Below, piece after piece: positions 17,299-25,045 of a stretch of DNA of 64,000 nucleotides. The position numbers and the translations under genes are program-made. Numbering within the stretch: position 1 is the first letter of the stretch; the number at the start of each line of letters is the position of its first letter. The notes beneath the pieces were generated by a model. That model saw nothing but the letters and a program-made list of their open reading frames with translations, did not search any database and had not been told where the DNA came from. The stretch covers positions 310,001 to 374,000 of the forward strand of contig NZ_JACNMF010000001.1 in the NCBI RefSeq assembly GCF_014270105.1. Reading direction: 5' to 3'. The DNA is from Hyunsoonleella aquatilis. GTDB lineage: Bacteria > Bacteroidota > Bacteroidia > Flavobacteriales > Flavobacteriaceae.

Positions 17299-17940
17299 GT
17301 GATTGAATATACAGACTTAAGCCGGCCTATTTATAAGCGTTTAAAGGAGATGATCCGAAACGGCGAATTGAGGCAGGGCGAAAAAATAGTGCAGGAAAAG
17401 ATAGCCGAACAGTTAGGCGTAAGCAGAACGCCGTTGATGAAAGCTTTACTAGCCCTTGAGAATGAGTATTTAGTAGAAAGTATCCCCCGCCGCGGTATGT
17501 ACATCAAGACTTTGGACTACAGCCAAATTATCGATATTTATGTATGCAGGGAGGCTTTGGAAGGTATGGCCGCAAGAATTTTGGCTGAAAAAAAGGAGCC
17601 TACCGCAGTTAAAAAACTGAAGGACTGTTTTTCTCCTTTTGTGGGTTTGACCGAAATCGACCAGCAAACTTATGCCGATGCGGATGAGGTATTCCATTCA
17701 CTGTTGATAACACTTACGGGCAACAAACCACTGGATAACATCTACTTTTTCAGCAACATACACGATAAGGTTGTCGGGCACGGCTTGGTGAGGTCGCCAG
17801 AGGAGACCTTGGAAGAACATTTTAATATCATTGCAGCGATTGAGGAAGGGAATGCAGATAGAGCTGAAGAACTAGCAAGAGCACATATCAGTAAATCAAA
17901 AGAATTATTAATAAACCAAAGTAAAAAACAAAGAAAGTGA
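17299..17940 (+). CDS. GntR-family regulator, FCD (FadR-type) subfamily
   Basis: The winged helix is in the first 70 residues (IYKRLKEMIRNGELRQGEK, IAEQLGVSRTPLMKALLALE, VESIPRRGMYIK). A helical FCD ligand domain follows with the metal-binding pattern CREALEG, FHSLLI, LEEHFNII and RAHI. The GTG at 17299 (213 residues) is preferred because an in-frame TTG at 17272 is inside the perfect operator palindrome. It is the first gene of the sugar-acid operon and overlaps the dehydrogenase gene by four bases. FCD regulators usually respond to sugar acids or organic acids, probably the operon's substrate. Confidence 0.9.
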   Translation: MIEYTDLSRPIYKRLKEMIRNGELRQGEKIVQEKIAEQLGVSRTPLMKALLALENEYLVESIPRRGMYIKTLDYSQIIDIYVCREALEGMAARILAEKKEPTAVKKLKDCFSPFVGLTEIDQQTYADADEVFHSLLITLTGNKPLDNIYFFSNIHDKVVGHGLVRSPEETLEEHFNIIAAIEEGNADRAEELARAHISKSKELLINQSKKQRK

Positions 17941-18983
17941 GTAATTACAAAATTGCAGTAGTGCCAGGTGATGGTATTGGTAATGAAATTGTACCCCAAG
18001 GACTGAGAGTTTTAGAGGCCGTGGCCAAAAAGCACAATTTTTCAATCGAAACTGAGGAGTTTGGTTGGGGAGCAGGATATTATTTAAAACACAATCAATT
18101 TATGCCCGATGACGGGATTGAAAAGTTGAGGGCATTTGATGCTGTGTATTTTGGTTCCGTTGGTCTTCCAGCAGTGGACGACACCTTGCCCGCAAAAGAC
18201 TACACCTTTAAGGTGAGAACACATTTTAATCAATATGTGAATCATAGACCTGTGCGCACATATCCAGGCGTAACGAGACCTATTCGTTCAGAAAAACATA
18301 TCGATTTTGTAATTGTAAGAGAGAACAATGAAGGAGAGTTTGTTCAGATGGGTGGGCAATATTTGCCAGATTTTGAAAACGGGATGGGTATTGATACCAG
18401 TGTTTTCACAAGAAAGGGTATTGAACGCGTGGCGCACTATGCGTTTAAGTTGGCCAGAACCAGACGTAACAAAGTTACGCATATTACAAAGTCCAATACT
18501 TTAATCAATAGTTTATCCTACTGGGATAGGGTGATTAAAGAAGTGGCCGAACAATATCCGGATGTAGAACACCAACAGATGTATATCGACAACTCCACGG
18601 CCATGTTCGTACTAAAGCCAGAACAATTTGATGTAGTGTTGACTACAAACTTATTCGGTGACATCTTGAGTGATTTAGGAGGTGCTGTAATGGGAAGCCT
18701 TGGTTTAGGAGGTAGTGGCAATATCAACCCTGAAAAGGAATTTCCATCAATGTTTGAACCGATCCATGGGTCGGCTCCAGATATTGCAGGTCAGAATATT
18801 GCTAATCCTTACGGACAGATTTGGTCTGTGGCCTTAATGCTGGAGCATTTGGGCGAGTCCGAAGCAGCAAACAATATTATGGAGGCTATTGACAAGTCAA
18901 CCTCTTCAGGGGTGTTGACGGTAGATTTGGGCGGCAAAGCCAGTACAACTGACGTTGCCGACGCGGTCATAGCAAACCTTTGA
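17937..18983 (+). CDS. Isocitrate/isopropylmalate dehydrogenase family, tartrate dehydrogenase-like
   Basis: This 348-residue NAD-dependent beta-decarboxylating dehydrogenase is closest in pattern to TtuC/D-malate dehydrogenases (VVPGDGIGNEIVPQG; the substrate Arg cluster in FKVRTHFNQYVNHRPVR; ITKSNTL with K185; the metal-binding Asp residues in FGDILSDLGG; and FEPIHGSAPDIAG). The segment RENNEGEF carries Phe135 where TtuC and isocitrate dehydrogenases have the catalytic Tyr (EGEY). The GTG start at 17937 overlaps the gntR stop. In this operon with a four-carbon acid sugar kinase it may act where PdxA2 acts in the D-threonate and erythronate pathways, oxidising a 4-phospho acid with loss of CO2. 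That substrate is inference. Confidence 0.85.
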   Translation: MSNYKIAVVPGDGIGNEIVPQGLRVLEAVAKKHNFSIETEEFGWGAGYYLKHNQFMPDDGIEKLRAFDAVYFGSVGLPAVDDTLPAKDYTFKVRTHFNQYVNHRPVRTYPGVTRPIRSEKHIDFVIVRENNEGEFVQMGGQYLPDFENGMGIDTSVFTRKGIERVAHYAFKLARTRRNKVTHITKSNTLINSLSYWDRVIKEVAEQYPDVEHQQMYIDNSTAMFVLKPEQFDVVLTTNLFGDILSDLGGAVMGSLGLGGSGNINPEKEFPSMFEPIHGSAPDIAGQNIANPYGQIWSVALMLEHLGESEAANNIMEAIDKSTSSGVLTVDLGGKASTTDVADAVIANL

Positions 18984-18994
18984 TTAGTAGCCAA

Positions 18995-19630
18995 ATGGAT
19001 AGGGTAGTTGATCTAACGATGGCATACCACAACGGTATCAATGGTTTTTCCAAAGAAGTTGCAAAAACCAAAGATAAAGACGGGTGGAATGCCAGTACCC
19101 TATCCTTTTATTCACATGTGGGTACCCACATGGATGCCCCATTTCATTTCAATGTAAGCAACCAGACCGTTGATGAAATCCCTGTGTCAGATTTTATTGG
19201 ACGTGCTTATGTAATTGATGCACGAGAGGTAGAGCCTAAAGGGCTGATTAAAGTAAATCATATTCCTGACGAAGTTCGTGAAAAATTTATCGAGGGCGAT
19301 AGTTTGATTATTTGGACGGAATGGTCCAAACATGCTGGGACTCAAAAGTATAGAGACGATTTGCCGCGAATCAGCGAGGGATTAGCCCAGTGGTGTATCC
19401 AACATAAAGTAAAAATGATTGCGGTGGAACCACCTTCAGTGGCCGATGTAAACAATCTGGATGAGGTGACCAAAATCCATGAGATTCTTCTCGCTGGTGT
19501 GGTGATTATCGAAGGTATTACCAATATTGAAAGTTTAAAATCCAATTGTGTAAAGCTCATTGCATTACCGCTGAAAATAAAAGAAGGGGACGGAGCTCCC
19601 GCACGTGTTATCGCCATTGAAAATTATTGA
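18995..19630 (+). CDS. Cyclase-family metal hydrolase (kynurenine formamidase-like fold)
   Basis: This hydrolase of about 211 residues has the family signature HVGTHMDAPFHF (metal-binding His/Asp) and a late VEPPSVAD segment. An in-frame TTG at 18980 overlaps the upstream stop (TTGA); ATG at 18995 gives the usual MDRVVDLTM start and is preferred. The family hydrolyses amides, lactones and cyclic imides. In this operon it may open a sugar-acid lactone before phosphorylation; this is inference. The gene ends one base into the kinase start codon (TGATG). Confidence 0.85.
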   Translation: MDRVVDLTMAYHNGINGFSKEVAKTKDKDGWNASTLSFYSHVGTHMDAPFHFNVSNQTVDEIPVSDFIGRAYVIDAREVEPKGLIKVNHIPDEVREKFIEGDSLIIWTEWSKHAGTQKYRDDLPRISEGLAQWCIQHKVKMIAVEPPSVADVNNLDEVTKIHEILLAGVVIIEGITNIESLKSNCVKLIALPLKIKEGDGAPARVIAIENY

Positions 19631-21045
19631 TGCTAAAAAGCCTTAAACATATTTTAAGCAATCTTCCCTCTGAAGATTCGAATGATTATCGCTCCGAAAA
19701 CAGGGCGTTGTTTTCCAAATTGGATAAAACCTGTATCGTTATTGATGATGACCCCACTGGGAACCAAACCGTTTATGGCATTCCATTATTGACAGAATGG
19801 AGCATGGACGTCTTTATAAAGGAATTTATTGAGGGCACGCCAGTGTTTTATGTTTTGACAAATTCAAGAAGTTTAACACCGGAAGGCACTTCAAAAATAT
19901 ATGAGGAAATAGCCCAAAATATTTTGAAGGCATCAAAGGTTACTCAAAGAAAGTTCACTATTGTCAGTCGAAGCGATTCCACGTTACGCGGCCATTTTCC
20001 GTTGGAGCCTGAAACTTTGCAGAAATATTTGAATTTAAACGAGGCCATTACCGTATTTATTCCAGTAATGTTTGAGGGCAATCGTGTTACTGTGGAGGAT
20101 GTCCATTATATTAAAAACGGGGATGACCTCACCCCGGTTAATGAAACCCCTTTTGCCCAAGACCATTCTTTTAAATATTCAAATGCAAATTTAAAAGCCT
20201 ATATCGCAGAAAAAACAAATGGCGATATTCAGATTTCTGATGTTTTCTCTTTTTCATTGGAGGAAATTAGGCAATTGGACGTAAACGTCCTTGCTGAAAA
20301 TATTTTGGAAATTCCTGCAAACAGCTACTGTATTTTTAACAGTTTGAATTACTCCGATTTGGATAAAGTATCTCAAGCATTACTAAGAGCAGAGGCTTTG
20401 GGTAAACCAATAGTTTACAGGACTTCAAGTTCTTTCGTGCCATCATATATCGGGTTAGAGCCAAGAGGATTACTAACTTCAAAAGATGTATTTTCAGAAC
20501 ACAACACTAACGGGGGTTTGACAATTGTTGGGTCCTACGTAAAAAAATCTTCAGAACAATTGAGCAATGCCCTTTCTATTTTTCAAAAGGAGAGCATCGT
20601 AGAAGTAGATGTATCGCAAGTACTCTCCACCGAATATGAATCGCATTTGAATGACCTGATTTTGAGAATAGATACTCATATTTCTCAAGGGATGGATGTT
20701 ATCGTTTATACCAGTAGAAAACTGATAACGGGGAATTCCCAGAACGACACAGTCGATATTGCCATTAAGATATCAAACGCTTTGGTAACGCTGGTTAGAG
20801 GCATTTCTATACGCCCAAAATACATCATTGCAAAAGGCGGGATTACATCCCACGATTTGGCAACAAAAGGCCTTGGTATGAAACGATCCAAAGTTTTGGG
20901 GCAAGTACAACCCGGAATTCCCCTCTGGGAAATGGGAGAGGATACCCATTTTCCAAGATTGCCATATATTGTTTTTCCAGGAAATGTTGGGGATGCCGAT
21001 ACTTTAAAAACCATTATAACTAAACTAAAACACCATGTTCAATAA
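19630..21045 (+). CDS. Four-carbon acid sugar kinase family (DUF1537)
   Basis: The kinase of 471 residues has the two-domain DUF1537 layout. The N-terminal domain has IDDDPTGNQTVYGIPLLTEW (about 40-60), VLTNSRSLTPEG and VSRSDSTLRGHFPLE. The C-terminal nucleotide-binding domain has IVGSYVKKSSEQ, YIIAKGGITSHDLATKGLG and FPGNVGD. Known members phosphorylate D-threonate, L-threonate, D-erythronate or 3-oxotetronates at O4. The ATG at 19630 is used; a TTG one codon earlier is also possible. The end overlaps the transporter gene by 11 bases, so the genes are translationally coupled. Confidence 0.9.
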   Translation: MLKSLKHILSNLPSEDSNDYRSENRALFSKLDKTCIVIDDDPTGNQTVYGIPLLTEWSMDVFIKEFIEGTPVFYVLTNSRSLTPEGTSKIYEEIAQNILKASKVTQRKFTIVSRSDSTLRGHFPLEPETLQKYLNLNEAITVFIPVMFEGNRVTVEDVHYIKNGDDLTPVNETPFAQDHSFKYSNANLKAYIAEKTNGDIQISDVFSFSLEEIRQLDVNVLAENILEIPANSYCIFNSLNYSDLDKVSQALLRAEALGKPIVYRTSSSFVPSYIGLEPRGLLTSKDVFSEHNTNGGLTIVGSYVKKSSEQLSNALSIFQKESIVEVDVSQVLSTEYESHLNDLILRIDTHISQGMDVIVYTSRKLITGNSQNDTVDIAIKISNALVTLVRGISIRPKYIIAKGGITSHDLATKGLGMKRSKVLGQVQPGIPLWEMGEDTHFPRLPYIVFPGNVGDADTLKTIITKLKHHVQ

Positions 21046-22291
21046 CTCCAAACGCTATAGGTTTTTCCTTGGCTCATTCTTGATTACTTTGTTGCTTTAC
21101 GTGGACAGGGTATGTATTTCATCCGCTAAGGATTCTATTGCTGGCGACTTAGTTTTGACCGATATTCAAATGGGTTGGGTGCTAAGTGCCTTTGCCCTTG
21201 GGTATGCTTTGTTTCAAGTGCCCGGAGGTGCTTTAGGAGATAAATATGGGGTTAGAAAAGTGTTGACATGGATTATGGTATTGTGGTCCATTTTTACATC
21301 TTTAACAGGGGTGGCGTGGAACTATATTTCCATGCTATTTTTCAGATTTACCTTTGGTGCAGGAGAGGCGGGAGCATTCCCCAATATTTCAAGAGCTGCC
21401 TTCTCATGGATACCGACAAAGGAAAGAGGCCTTTTTCAGGGTATTAACTTTTCTGGATCCAGATTGGGAGCTGCTTTTGCTCTGCCATTGGTGGCCTATC
21501 TTATTGATGCTTGGGGTTGGCGCAATATCTTTTACTTTTTTGGAGCCATTGGGATTATATTCGCTGTTGTCTTTTATTGGGCATTTAGAAATAAACCGGA
21601 AGATCACCCGGGATTATCTGAGGCCGAAAAGGAATATATCGTGAACAATAGGCAACACGCCGTAGAGAAAAAAGGAGGTAATCTTTCAATAGGAACTATT
21701 CTTGGATCAAACAATGTCATATTGGCCATGATACAGTATATCGGAAGCAACTTTATTTTCTTTTTTATGTTGACGTGGTTGTTTCCATATATCAAAGCGA
21801 AGTATGAATTAGGCCTTGTGGCAACTGGTTTTTATGCCATGATGCCTTTGTTGGCGGGTGCATTGGGGAACTGGGTTTCAGGTTTTATGGTAGACAGTAT
21901 TTACAAAACAGGAAAATGGAAGCAGTCCCGACAAATCCCGGCTACTATTGGATTTGTTTTGGTAGTGATAGGCATACTTTCCAGTTTATATATGGATACA
22001 CCTTTGGGTGCGGTATTCTGTTTATCCGTTGCTATTTTTGGAGCAGATATGACCTTGAGCCCATCGTGGTCTTTTTGTATGGATATTGGTGAAGAAAACT
22101 CGGGAAAGGTCTCTGGAATGATGAATATGGCTGGGAATATCGGTGCATTTACAACCGCATTGGCTTTTCCATACCTTCGTGAATGGACCGGAGCCGATGA
22201 GCCTTTTTTCTACGTAGCCGCCGCACTTGGATTTGTAGCCATATTTTGCTGGTACTTTATGAACCCCAATAAAAAATTAAGTGATGCGTAA
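21035..22291 (+). CDS. MFS transporter, ACS (sugar-acid/anion:cation symporter) type
   Basis: This integral membrane protein of 418 residues has about 12 helices. The ACS/hexuronate-galactonate branch is shown by DRVCISSAKDSI in helix 1, GYALFQVPGGALGDKYGVRKV (helix 2 to loop 2-3) and FGAGEAGAFPNISRAAFSWIP. It probably imports the carboxylated sugar used by the operon. It overlaps both neighbours by 8-11 bases, which points to a tightly coupled transcript. Specificity cannot be read from sequence. Confidence 0.9.
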   Translation: MFNNSKRYRFFLGSFLITLLLYVDRVCISSAKDSIAGDLVLTDIQMGWVLSAFALGYALFQVPGGALGDKYGVRKVLTWIMVLWSIFTSLTGVAWNYISMLFFRFTFGAGEAGAFPNISRAAFSWIPTKERGLFQGINFSGSRLGAAFALPLVAYLIDAWGWRNIFYFFGAIGIIFAVVFYWAFRNKPEDHPGLSEAEKEYIVNNRQHAVEKKGGNLSIGTILGSNNVILAMIQYIGSNFIFFFMLTWLFPYIKAKYELGLVATGFYAMMPLLAGALGNWVSGFMVDSIYKTGKWKQSRQIPATIGFVLVVIGILSSLYMDTPLGAVFCLSVAIFGADMTLSPSWSFCMDIGEENSGKVSGMMNMAGNIGAFTTALAFPYLREWTGADEPFFYVAAALGFVAIFCWYFMNPNKKLSDA

Positions 22292-23309
22292 ATTAAAAGG
22301 AGTGGCCATTGGGGCCGGGTATTTTAGTCAGTTTCAGTATCAGGCATGGACTAGAATTCCGGAAGTTGAAATCACGGCACTTTGTAATTCCAACAAAGAA
22401 CGGGCAAAGAGAATCATGGATGCCTATGGTGTAAAAAACCATTATACCGACTATAAGGAGATGATCCTCAAAGAAAAGCCTGATTTTGTGGATATTATTA
22501 CCCCTCCTGAAACGCATTTTGAGATGTGCAAGTTTGCTGCAGATCATGGCGTTCATATTATCTGCCAAAAGCCCATGGCGCCAACTTATGAAGAGTCAGT
22601 GCGCATCGTGGATTACGTTTCGAAGAAGAATGTGCGCTTCGTGGTCCACGAAAATTTCAGATTTCAACCTTGGCACCGGGAGATTAAAAAACTGATTGAA
22701 AATGATGCCGTCGGCGAACTTTTCAACCTTAATTTTAGGTCTCGAATGGGCGATGGATGGGGAGAGGATGCCTACTTATCCCGTCAGCCCTACTTTCGGG
22801 ATTATAAAAAACTATTGATTTATGAAACCGGTGTACATTTTATAGACACTTTCAGATATCATGCTGGGGAGGTGAACAATGTATATGCCATTTTAAAACG
22901 ACTGAACCCCGTCATTAAAGGTGAAGATGCTGGATTAATGGTTTTGAATTTTGAATCGGGAGCAACGGCAGTGTGGGATGCCAACCGATACAACGAGAGC
23001 AATATTGAAAATTTCCGATATACCTTTGGCGAGTACTTGGTGGAAGGTTCAAAGGGCTCTATCCGGTTATATAATGATGGCAAAATTACTGTACAGCATT
23101 TGGGAAAACCTGAAAAAGAGCATCAATATGAGCATCGTAACATTGGTTTCGCAGGAGACTGTTGCTATATCTTTCAACGTGATTTTATCGATAAACTGAT
23201 TTCGGGAGCATCTTTTGAAACCAATGGCCCAAGCTATTTAAAGACATTGAAAATCCAGGAAGCAGCTTATAAATCTGCTGAAACCAATTCACCCATTAAA
23301 ATAATTTAG
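22284..23309 (+). CDS. Gfo/Idh/MocA-family NAD(P)-dependent oxidoreductase
   Basis: The 341-residue enzyme has an N-terminal Rossmann fold (GVAIGAGYFSQFQYQAW), DIITPPETHFEM, and the catalytic Lys of the family in ICQKPMAPT (near residue 96). A C-terminal alpha/beta domain contains HENFRFQPWHREIK and YETGVHFIDTFRYHAGEV. These enzymes oxidise or epimerise sugar hydroxyls. The ATG at 22284 overlaps the transporter stop; a GTG at 22281 is an alternative. Being last in the coupled block, it may convert the imported acid or a related sugar into the kinase substrate. Confidence 0.88.
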   Translation: MRKLKGVAIGAGYFSQFQYQAWTRIPEVEITALCNSNKERAKRIMDAYGVKNHYTDYKEMILKEKPDFVDIITPPETHFEMCKFAADHGVHIICQKPMAPTYEESVRIVDYVSKKNVRFVVHENFRFQPWHREIKKLIENDAVGELFNLNFRSRMGDGWGEDAYLSRQPYFRDYKKLLIYETGVHFIDTFRYHAGEVNNVYAILKRLNPVIKGEDAGLMVLNFESGATAVWDANRYNESNIENFRYTFGEYLVEGSKGSIRLYNDGKITVQHLGKPEKEHQYEHRNIGFAGDCCYIFQRDFIDKLISGASFETNGPSYLKTLKIQEAAYKSAETNSPIKII

Positions 23310-23388
23310 GTTTCAATTTCGTAAAACCTGGTTTTTTGGCTTGCTATTTTTGTAAATTGCATCTTCGTTTTACTTAGATATAACCCTG

Positions 23389-24393
23389 ATGGTCACTTTA
23401 AAACAGCTTGCAAAGGAACTTAATGTTTCAATTTCTACCGTTTCAAAAGCACTTAACGATAGTGAAGAAATAGGTGAGGATACCAGAAAGCGCGTAAAGG
23501 AGCTAGCTGAATTGTATAACTATAAGCCCAACAAGGTAGCGCTAAGTTTAAAGCAAAACAAAACGAAAACGATTGGGGTGATCATCCCGGATATCCTAAA
23601 CCATTTTTTGTCTAAAGTACTTTTTGGGATTGAGCGGGAAGCCAGTAAGCATGGTTATAATATTATTACATGTATCTCCAATGAATCCTTGGAAAAGGAA
23701 AAGGAAAGCCTGGAACTTTTGGCCAATGGGAGCGTGGACGGCTTTATTTTGAGTTTGGCTGAAGAAACCCAAATGAAAAATGAAGTACATCATTTGAGAG
23801 ATACCATAGGGCAGGGATTGCCGATTGTAATGTTTGATAGGGTAGCCCATGACGTCATGTGTGATAAGGTAATTGTGGATGATTTTGAAGCTACGTATAA
23901 TGCCACCAAGAATTTGATTGCCGAAGGGCGAAAACATATTGTTTTTATCAGTAAAATAGATGATATAAGCGTTGGTAAATTAAGGGAAAGAGGCTATAAC
24001 AAAGCAATTTTAGAAGCACAAATGTCGCCTTTGGTTTTAAAAATTAAGAAAGGCGATGATATCCAGCAAAAAATTAGAAAGCTTTTAAAGAAGAATAAAA
24101 CTATTGACGGAGTTGTGGCCGCAGATAGCGCTTCTGGAGTTGTTGCCATTAATATGGCGATAAACCTGAAGAAAAAAGTACCAAAAGATATTTCAGTGGT
24201 TGGTTTTTCGAGTAAAGCTGTATCCAATCACTCGGTACCTAGATTGGCTATTATCAGACAACATGCCAAAAGAATCGGAGCCATGGCAGCCGAGATGCTT
24301 ATTGCGCGTTTAAATAATACTACTGAATCACAGCCTGATTTTTCAACAAAGGTGATAAAAACCAGTTTTGTAAAAAGCGAATCTACCTTATAA
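23389..24393 (+). CDS. LacI-family transcriptional regulator
   Basis: The 334-residue repressor has an N-terminal LacI helix-turn-helix (TLKQLAKELNVSISTVSKAL) and hinge (YNYKPNKVALSLK), followed by a periplasmic-binding-protein-like ligand domain (TIGVIIPDILNHFLSKV, GFILSLAEET, DGVVAADSASGV). It closes the sugar-acid operon, 79 bases after the oxidoreductase, with a TATTTTTG box (near 23345) suggesting its own promoter. Having both a GntR and a LacI regulator in one locus implies two signals control it, for example a sugar and the derived acid. Confidence 0.92.
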   Translation: MVTLKQLAKELNVSISTVSKALNDSEEIGEDTRKRVKELAELYNYKPNKVALSLKQNKTKTIGVIIPDILNHFLSKVLFGIEREASKHGYNIITCISNESLEKEKESLELLANGSVDGFILSLAEETQMKNEVHHLRDTIGQGLPIVMFDRVAHDVMCDKVIVDDFEATYNATKNLIAEGRKHIVFISKIDDISVGKLRERGYNKAILEAQMSPLVLKIKKGDDIQQKIRKLLKKNKTIDGVVAADSASGVVAINMAINLKKKVPKDISVVGFSSKAVSNHSVPRLAIIRQHAKRIGAMAAEMLIARLNNTTESQPDFSTKVIKTSFVKSESTL

Positions 24394-24774
24394 ATCTAGG
24401 GATGGAAAGACAAGTTTCTTTGAAAGAAAATACAGGTAAAAAACACAATATGCAGTTAATCGATGTTTTTTATCGATAAAATATGCCTTTTGTCGAGTAT
24501 TTTGTCAAATACTACCTCTCGCCTCTACTTTCGTACCAGATAACGAGCAAACTATATTCCCTCTCTGCACGTTATGTTAATTAATCCTTTTTTTGACCCA
24601 GGTCATTCTCCCTCGAAAATTTGAAAATCATTTCGTATGCTTTTGAGCATCCGATTTTTAAAGTTAATTATTCCATTTTCCCTTGATTAAGATTTTGAAT
24701 TAAAATCTTGATTTTTTTAACGTGTAAGTTTTTAAAACTTAGATAAAGAGAAATAGTTTAACCTTAAATTTCGA
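24394..24774. other. Intergenic region with palindromes before the small lipoprotein gene
   Basis: Contains a 14-bp perfect palindrome TTTTATCGATAAAA (24468-24481), then TTTTGTCGAGTATT and an inverted repeat AGTATTT-TGTC-AAATACT (24496-24513), like those in front of the adhesin gene at 12126. After about 240 bases of AT-rich sequence there is TAGTTTAA (24755-24762), a weak -7 box, and the leader TAACCTTAAATTT (24759-24771), also seen at 7147. No gene is visible before 24775. Confidence 0.4.
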
Positions 24775-24933
24775 ATGAATATGAAAGCCCTAAAAATTAC
24801 CTTAGTCTTAGCCTTTTTAGCTGCCTCTTTAACCTCTTGTGTAAAGCAGGATTTGAATGAAGATGACGTTTTAGTATCACCGGTAAACGAAATACCGTCT
24901 CCATTTACTGGAGGTAGTGGACATGATCAATAA
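24775..24933 (+). CDS. Small 52-residue lipoprotein
   Basis: MNMKALKITLVLAFLAASLT followed by SC gives a convincing lipoprotein signal with lipobox (SLTSC), leaving a mature peptide of about 30 residues ending FTGGSGHDQ. A terminator (24956-24988) closes the unit. It is the gene directly before the second TPR histidine kinase, just as the kinase/regulator at 4391-6800 has a tiny peptide nearby. A link to the kinase's sensing domain is possible but unproven. Alternative start: the second Met. Confidence 0.7.
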   Translation: MNMKALKITLVLAFLAASLTSCVKQDLNEDDVLVSPVNEIPSPFTGGSGHDQ

Positions 24934-24955
24934 TTTCTAGTAGTTACAATATTTT

Positions 24956-24988
24956 AGCCCTTAGGATTTTTTCTTAAGGGCTTTTTTA
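24956..24988 (+). terminator. Rho-independent terminator
   Basis: Stem AGCCCTTA / TAAGGGCT around an 11-base loop, followed by a T run; 22 bases after the small lipoprotein stop. Confidence 0.85.
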
Positions 24989-25045
24989 ATTTAAGAATTT
25001 AAAAATTATAGATACATTTGAAAAAAGAGTCAATTTTACCAAATT

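Noticed and set aside
17272-17940. GntR start at TTG 17272
   Set aside because: The TTG lies inside the 26-bp operator palindrome; the GTG at 17299 fits the family start better.
12058-24500. TTTGTCGA as a Spo0A box
   Set aside because: The match to the 0A box is real, but Spo0A is not known in Bacteroidota, so it is taken as coincidence or as a site for another regulator.
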